Positions 58,666 through 64,000 of a stretch of 64,000 nt of DNA are shown one piece after another (position 1 is the first letter of the stretch; each line of letters begins with the position of its first letter). The notes under the pieces were generated by a model. That model worked only from the letters and a program-made list of their open reading frames with translations. It did not search any database and had not been told where the DNA came from. The position numbers and the translations under genes are program-made. Source of the DNA: Inia geoffrensis (taxonomy: Eukaryota > Chordata > Mammalia > Artiodactyla > Iniidae); NCBI GenBank assembly GCA_036417435.1, contig CM070901.1:160290044-160354043 (forward strand), given 5' to 3'.

Positions 58666-59130
58666 AAATAATCTGCTTCTTGACCCCATGACTGCAGGGA
58701 GGGGAGGTACGTTAAAAGCTTCTAGTGTCCAAGGGGGGAATGCCTCCACCAAGTGATGCAATTTTTCCACCATACTGGAAGTTGAAACTGCCACTCAACC
58801 ATTTTGAGTACCTCATGCTGCTGAAAGATAAGTAAAAAAAGAAATCAAGGTATTTTCTGGGGTTCAAAACTTTGTCTATCAAGGAGAAATAAGTTGTCAC
58901 CACACAATGGGCATGGGAGGCTTAGGGATAGACTCACCTGTATTCACTAAGGATCATAGTCCTACTACCAATCCTGTGATCAAAGTTACTGCAAGACTAC
59001 AGCAATTCTGTACAAGAGGATCTGGCTCTTCCATGGAAAAAGAACTTGACCATCATTGCTGACCGAAGGCAGAAGGAATCTGGGATAGTGAAGAAAGAAA
59101 GTCATAAATATAAGATCAGCTTTAGAATAA

Positions 59131-60339
59131 TTCAAGGAGGTGAAGATTACAGCCTCTACTTGAACTTCCTTCTGTGTATATATTTAACATATTTTAAATA
59201 CATTTTCTTCTCTTTCTTCTCTCCTTTCCCTACTATTGTCTCTTTGTGGTTGTATATGGAGACTATCTTCACCATTCAGTCATAGATTACAGCTTTTTGA
59301 GAAGGGATTCAGAAAAAGCTACAGGGGGAACATCAAGGCATTGGGGTGCCTTTCCTGGGGGGTTAAGCGTATTTTTAATTACAGGAGTGATAGCCGCTTT
59401 CTACTCATTGGGAAGCAAGTCTAAATTTGGGACACAGGGTATATATGTTTGGCAGCAAATGGGGTATCTAGTTAATGTTTGGGCCATCCACATTGCAGGG
59501 GAGGAAAGACTTTCCCTCTACTTCCCAGGTTCCATAGCTGGGCCTATGAAATAAATTGGTAACAGGCAGATTAACAGGAGAAAATGTATACAAATTTATT
59601 CCTTTTTAATATTATGTGCATGGGACATCGCAGGAAAAAAAAAAGTAAATACCAAAAAAAGTGGTGAGATTTGAAAGGTTATATACTGCCTTAATAGGAA
59701 AAAGGGAGGGAAGAAGTAAGGCACTTAGGGGAGAGAGTAAATGATTTTTTGGGGGAAAGATGAATGGGCCCTTAGAAGAATATATGGTAGATATGACAGT
59801 TTATGACAGTTTGTCTGAGTGTGGGGCAGATAAACTTTTATCATATCCCTATGATAAAAGTTTATCTTCCCTGGTTAACGAAACTCCAGGGGAGGGGATT
59901 TATGATAACTGAGTTCCTTTTGGAGGATTTGTCCCCAGGCAGATGAGGGAGGTTCAGAGAAAGCCTCTCCCTGAATTTGCTGTTTTTCAAGTGCCTTCAG
60001 TGCAAAATAATCAATATACCAAGGCAACATACTTTGGGCTGACATTTTCTGTACTCCTTCAGCATCCAACCGCAGTCTCCCTTTTGGGAAAAACCCTCAC
60101 TGTCTGTTGTCACAGTAGGAAGGAAATGCTAGTTCTCACCTCCCACTGCTAGGTCCTACAGAAGCAGAGCAGGCTAGCTCTTTCCTCTACCCGCTCTCAG
60201 ATACAGCCATGGATCAAGCTTATGATGTACAGTTTCCAAGCACAATGCTTGGAAGCAGCTGGAAATATATTACTATTACTGTTGTTGTGTTGTTCTCATT
60301 TTCCAACGTAAAAAAAGAGGCACAGAAAGGTAATGTGTG
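59131..60339. other. Intergenic DNA, possible LTR remnant
   Basis: The phrase aacaggcagattaacaggagaaaatg...aaatttattc (59562-59605) resembles an LTR segment of mammalian ERVs, unnamed. The short inverted repeat taaacttttatcatatcccta-tgataaaagttta lies at about 59830-59866. Confidence 0.35.
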
Positions 60340-60557
60340 GGCTTCCCTGGTGGCGCAGTGGTTGAGAGTCCGCCTGCCGATGCAGGGCACGCGGGTTCGT
60401 GCCCCGGTCCGGGAAGATCCCACATGCCGTGGAGCGGCTGGGCCCGTGAGCCATGGCCGCTGAGCCTGCGAGTCCGGAGCCTGTGCTACGCAACGGGAGG
60501 GGCCGCAGCAGTGAGAGGTCCGCGTACAGCAAAAAAAAAAAAAAAAAAAAAAAAAGA
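60340..60557 (+). mobile_element. CHR-2 SINE
   Basis: AGAAAGGTAATGTG duplicated (60326-60339; about 60556-60569); full body with A-tail. Confidence 0.95.
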
Positions 60558-61974
60558 AAGGTAATGTGGCTTTCTTCCCTGAAGTCAGTCCACAGCGCCA
60601 CCTTCTGGGAGCCATGGTGACAGCCACCCTGGGAGCCAAAGTCATCAGCTCTTCTGCGGAAATATCCTTTGCTCTTTGGACCAGAATAATCTACCTCCTG
60701 AATTGCTGTAAGAGTTACATGAGACAACAGTACCCCTCACAGAAAGGATGCCCCCCTTTTGTAAATTATAAAGTGATGCATAGACTTATCAGAGGCTGAA
60801 AGGAACAGGGCTCTGCCCAAGATAATACAACACAGCGTGTTAGGAGTACAACGAGGACCAGATGTACTGAGAAAAGTTTAACAACTGGCTTGGGGGCAGG
60901 GGACATGATTTGTCGCGTTTGTAGATTTGATGATGTAAACACTCCCACCTTCATTGATTTTGAACTACCAATATGACATTATCTAATGCAGAGTTGGAAA
61001 GAGATTACAGTAAGTAACACACCATTATATAGTATTTCTTATATATAGATACAAAAAATGTAAGTTATTTCAAAAGCATAGATGATAGTGAAATGTATAA
61101 AAATATGAGTTTGGGGTATTTATTACCTTTTGTTTTTATTTCATTTAATTGTAAGTTTTTATAATTTATGTTTTTGTAATGGCTGTGTTCAACAACCAGC
61201 TCATAAAATTCCCAAAGTTCTAACAGTCAGCTCTAGAAGGCTGAACTAGAACCATTCTGCTGGCTTTTAGATATGTCCTGTGCTGCTTCCACCAGCAACT
61301 TAGGCATTTTCATTTTGCACTGGGTCCTGCAATTTATGTAGTTTGTCCTGCTGCCAACTCTATGCTGGAATTTCCACTGCAGAACCAGGGCGGGCTTTGG
61401 AAACTTCACCTCCTAGGATCATCCCGGGCCTGGCTGCCTTCCACTGAGGAAGCCCAGCCTCTCTAGGGGAACCAGAAGGTCATTCTAGGACCGCTCCCGT
61501 CAGCCCGGCGGGAGACTAGACGCCAGCTTCACTTGAATGAGTCCATAGCACCATCTGGTGGCAGCTGGGCGTTAGTGTTCCCTGGGAGCCAAAGCTAGAA
61601 GGATCCAGGGAAAAGAATTGTTGGCCAGGAGGGATCCAACAATGCAGGAAAGGAGATGTGGGTCAAAGGAGGGTCTGAGGGTCAGGGACGGGATAAAATG
61701 ATGCATTCATACTTCACCTTAGAGATAGAAGAGAACTTGGAAGTCCTAAGGGTGGTGAAAAAACAGTGCAAGAGAGAAAAAATGACCAATGCCCATAACC
61801 CAGTATTAAAATCTACCTCTGCTGACTCCCAATGCAGTGATTTTTCAACATAACATTTAATTCAACAGATGCTTATAAATCCTCTACCAGTGCCTAGGAC
61901 AGGGGTAAGGGGCTAAGACAATAATAATTACCACATTAAGGACTTTATGCCATAAGATATGTTGGGTGTTTTAC
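60558..61974. other. Intergenic unique DNA
   Basis: No exon or repeat recognised. The moderately GC-rich segment 61380-61580 has few CpGs. Confidence 0.45.
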
Positions 61975-62102
61975 TTTTTTTTTTTCTTTTTGGCAGAACT
62001 ACGTGACTTGTGGGAACTTAGTTCCTGGACCAGGGATTGAACCCGGGCCCTACAGCAATGAGAGCATGGAGTCCTAACCACTGGACTGCCAGGGAATTCC
62101 CT
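61975..62102 (-). mobile_element. CHR-1-type SINE
   Basis: tttttttttctttttggcagaactacgtgac to ggactgccagggaattccc. Confidence 0.9.
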
Positions 62103-62104
62103 GT

Positions 62105-62250
62105 GCTTTACTTATTTTACTTAATTCTCACAGCGACCAGGAGTGGTATCCCCCTTTTAATGATGAAGACACTAAAGCCAGGGGAAGTTAACTTGCCCAA
62201 GCCCACATTGCTGGGAAGTGGCTGAGCTGGGATTTGGATCCAGATCTGCT
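62105..62250 (-). mobile_element. MIR SINE, antisense
   Basis: ttaattctcacagcgaccagg...gaagttaacttgcccaagcccacattgctgg...gagctgggatttgg. Confidence 0.75.
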
Positions 62251-62253
62251 TGA

Positions 62254-62338
62254 TGCCATTGAAGGGAGCCAAGGGTCAAGGTGCCATTGAAGGGAGCCAA
62301 GGGGCAAGGTGCCATTGAAGGGAGCCAAGGGGCAAGGT
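62254..62338. repeat. 28-bp minisatellite, three copies
   Basis: Units start TGCCATTGAAGGGAGCCAAG at 62254, 62282 and 62310. Copies 2 and 3 are identical; copy 1 has one substitution (gggtc for ggggc). Confidence 0.95.
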
Positions 62339-62589
62339 GCAGGGATGAACAGATGGGGAAGACCAAAGAGACCCAACAAGAGTCCTACTCAGTCCACACA
62401 CACTGAGGACCTCATGGGCAAGCACTGTGCTAGGCCTGGAGGTAAGGGAATGAGGCAAGGTGAGTAGAGAGAAGGAGAGGATGCAGTCCTTGTCTGCCTG
62501 CAGCTTGTGGCTGGGTGGGGAGGCGGGACATGAGACTGGACAAAGTTAAGGCATACGCTATGTGCAGAAACTTGATTTTATCAGAAAGC

Positions 62590-62805
62590 CTTGGATTCAA
62601 ATCAGAGTTCTGCCATTTCCCAGCTGTGTGACCTTGGAAAAAGTCATTCACTCCATCTCTCTGAATCTCTCAATCTCTCTGAATCTCAGCTTCTTCCACG
62701 ACAAACGGAGATCAGAAATAGTTCCTACCACATAGGACTATTGGGAAGATTACACAGGGTACACTGTGTAAAATGATCACCTGATTAATAAATGGCACCA
62801 TTAGT
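62590..62805 (+). mobile_element. MIR SINE
   Basis: gttctgccatttcccagctgtgtgaccttgg...gttcctaccacataggactattgggaagatt. Confidence 0.88.
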
Positions 62806-63049
62806 GCATAGTCACTAGGTCACATCACCTTCACAGCACAAGTCACTTCCTTATTCAAAAACCTCTGGTGACTCTCCTCTGTCCATGGATTAAGTTTAAA
62901 TTTTTAGTTCTTCATCCAAGGTTCTCAGGAATCTAGATGTTAATGACCTTTACAGCCTCACCTCCATCTTCTCTTTTCCCTTTTCACGTTAGCCACTCCA
63001 GCTTGCTCCCAATTAGACTCGTCTTTGTCCTTACTCTCCTTACATTTAT

Positions 63050-63840
63050 TATTTCACTTGCTCAACAAATATTCTATTCCAGGTACTGTTCTAGGTGCTA
63101 GGGGTAGACAGGTAAACAAGATAAATAAAAATCGCTGCCTTCACAGAGGTCATATTTCTAGTCATAGCGGGGCAGACAATTTTTTTAAAAGTAAAAACTG
63201 TAGTACGTCAGATGGTGATAAATGGTGTGGAGAAAAAAATTAAGCAGTGGAGAGGAATGGGAATGCTGGGGGTACAAGCTGCAATTTTAAATAATGTGGT
63301 CAGGGTGGATAAGAAGATGATATTTGAATCAAGACTTGAAGGAGGTGAAGGTTTGAAGCACATGAATGTCTGGGGGAAGAGCATTCTAAGCAGAGGGAAC
63401 AGCAAACTCAAAGGCCCTGAGTCAGGAGAGTGCTGGGAATTTTCAAGGAACATCAAAGTGGCCAGTATGGAGTTTCCCTGGTGGCGCAGTGGTTGAGAGT
63501 CCTCCTGCCGATGCAGGGGACGCGGGTTCGTGCCCCGGTCCGGGAAGATCCCACATGCCGCGGAGCAGCTGGGCCCGTGAGCCATGGCCGCTGAGCCTGC
63601 GCGTCCGGAGCCTGTGCTCCGCAATGGGAGAGGCCACAACAATGAGAAGCCCACGCACCGCAAAAAAAAAAAAAAAAAAAAAAAGTGGCCAGTATGGCTG
63701 GAGCAGAGGGAATGAGAGCCCTTGTAGGTCAAGGTCAGATCAACTATGTAGGGTCTTAAAGGAAACTGTGAGGCTTTAGTGGCTTTTCCTCTGAGTGAAA
63801 TAAGAAGACACTGGAGAATTCTGAGCAGAGGAAGATTGTG
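63050..63840. mobile_element. Ancient mammalian interspersed repeat interrupted by CHR-2
   Basis: tactgttctaggtgctaggggtagacag...gggggaagagcattctaagcagagggaacagcaaac...ggccctgagtcagg, then after the SINE ctggagcagagggaatgag...gattgtgatctgattta. Confidence 0.55.
63469..63684 (+). mobile_element. CHR-2 SINE
   Basis: AAGTGGCCAGTATGG duplicated (about 63456-63470; 63683-63697); full body with A-tail. Confidence 0.95.
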
Positions 63841-64000
63841 ATCTGATTTACATATGTATTTTTTATCGTGGTAAAATATATACAACATAAAATTTACCAC
63901 TTTAACTGTTTTTAAGTGTACAGTTCAGTGGCATTAAGTACATTCACATTTCTGTGCAGCCATAACCACACCACCATCTATCTCCAGAAATTTTTTTTTT
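63841..64000 (-). mobile_element. Antisense L1 fragment running off the window
   Basis: taaaatttaccactttaactgtttttaagtgtacagttcagtggcattaag, the same family as the 9.7- and 22-kb copies. Confidence 0.8.

Larger units (their letters stand above)
53420..59130 (+). mobile_element. Decayed ERVL provirus interior
   Basis: Short, frameshifted stretches resemble the ERVL polyprotein in the expected order. A gag-like block lies at 53450-53580. Reverse transcriptase entry similarity (KLNQTVALIANAVPDV) is near 55225. The connection/RNase H region is at about 56310-56840 (ELPIMDWMFSDP; VFHFVSKERW). Integrase is at about 57325-57740 (YPLTKA, DYIGP, TYSGFGFAF, SDHGTHFT). The post-integrase part is at about 57850-57940 (SRTKG region), and the dUTPase-side tail at about 58970-59130 (IKVTARLQQ). 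Every segment carries stops or frameshifts, a 0.7-kb SINE block interrupts it at 57949-58620, and flanking LTRs are not recognised. ERVL has no env and this copy cannot be functional. The minus-strand frame at 56324-56902 is its shadow. Confidence 0.75.

Overview
This window is mammalian nuclear DNA, almost certainly from a cetacean and most likely a toothed whale. The main evidence is about 30 copies of the tRNA-derived CHR SINEs typical of whales and hippos. About 14 of these are young CHR-2-type copies with intact A-tails and obvious target-site duplications. They sit among L1, L2, MIR, hAT-type and ERVL/MaLR remnants. There are no bacterial-style genes, operons, tRNA/rRNA genes or CRISPR arrays.

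One protein-coding gene can be assembled with confidence: ZBTB8B, on the minus strand. It has a BTB-domain exon (32631-33609), a zinc-finger exon (23835-24013) and a C-terminal exon (20275-20592). The splice sites are GT-AG, the phases agree (1, then 0), and the joined frame gives 491 codons with no internal stop. Its promoter is inferred to be the CpG-rich block at about 37.7-38.4 kb. There a consensus minus-strand splice donor (38108-38109) ends a likely non-coding first exon, and two ZNF143/THAP11-type ACTACAA motifs lie just upstream.

A second CpG-rich block at about 9.03-9.73 kb lies 11 kb downstream of the ZBTB8B stop. From the conserved mammalian gene order (BSDC1/TSSK3 - ZBTB8B - ZBTB8A) I infer that it is the promoter and first exon of ZBTB8A, whose coding exons would lie off the left edge. 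A 523-bp L1 fragment with a perfect 15-bp duplication abuts it.

Layout: 0-9 kb, repeats and possible retroviral remnants; 9-10.3 kb, CpG island plus L1; 10.3-20.3 kb, largely unique intergenic DNA and probable ZBTB8B 3'UTR; 20.3-38.4 kb, the ZBTB8B locus, with introns rich in L2, MIR, MaLR and one L1ME plus CHR-2 composite; 38.4-53.2 kb, intergenic L1, SINE and MaLR clusters; 53.4-59.1 kb, a heavily decayed ERVL provirus interior (gag-like, reverse transcriptase, RNase H, integrase and dUTPase-tail similarities in order) broken by SINEs, including one that expanded into about a dozen 22-bp tandem units; 59.1-64 kb, unique DNA, SINEs and ancient repeats.

I did not find a new biological system. 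The items most worth a second look are the paired ZNF143-type sites at the ZBTB8B promoter, a GC-rich retro-insert at 53.24 kb with a 21-nt duplication, the 22-bp SINE-derived tandem array at 58 kb, the near-perfect 190-bp palindrome at 46.9 kb, and a short plus-strand reading frame with a good start and donor inside the ZBTB8B CpG island.
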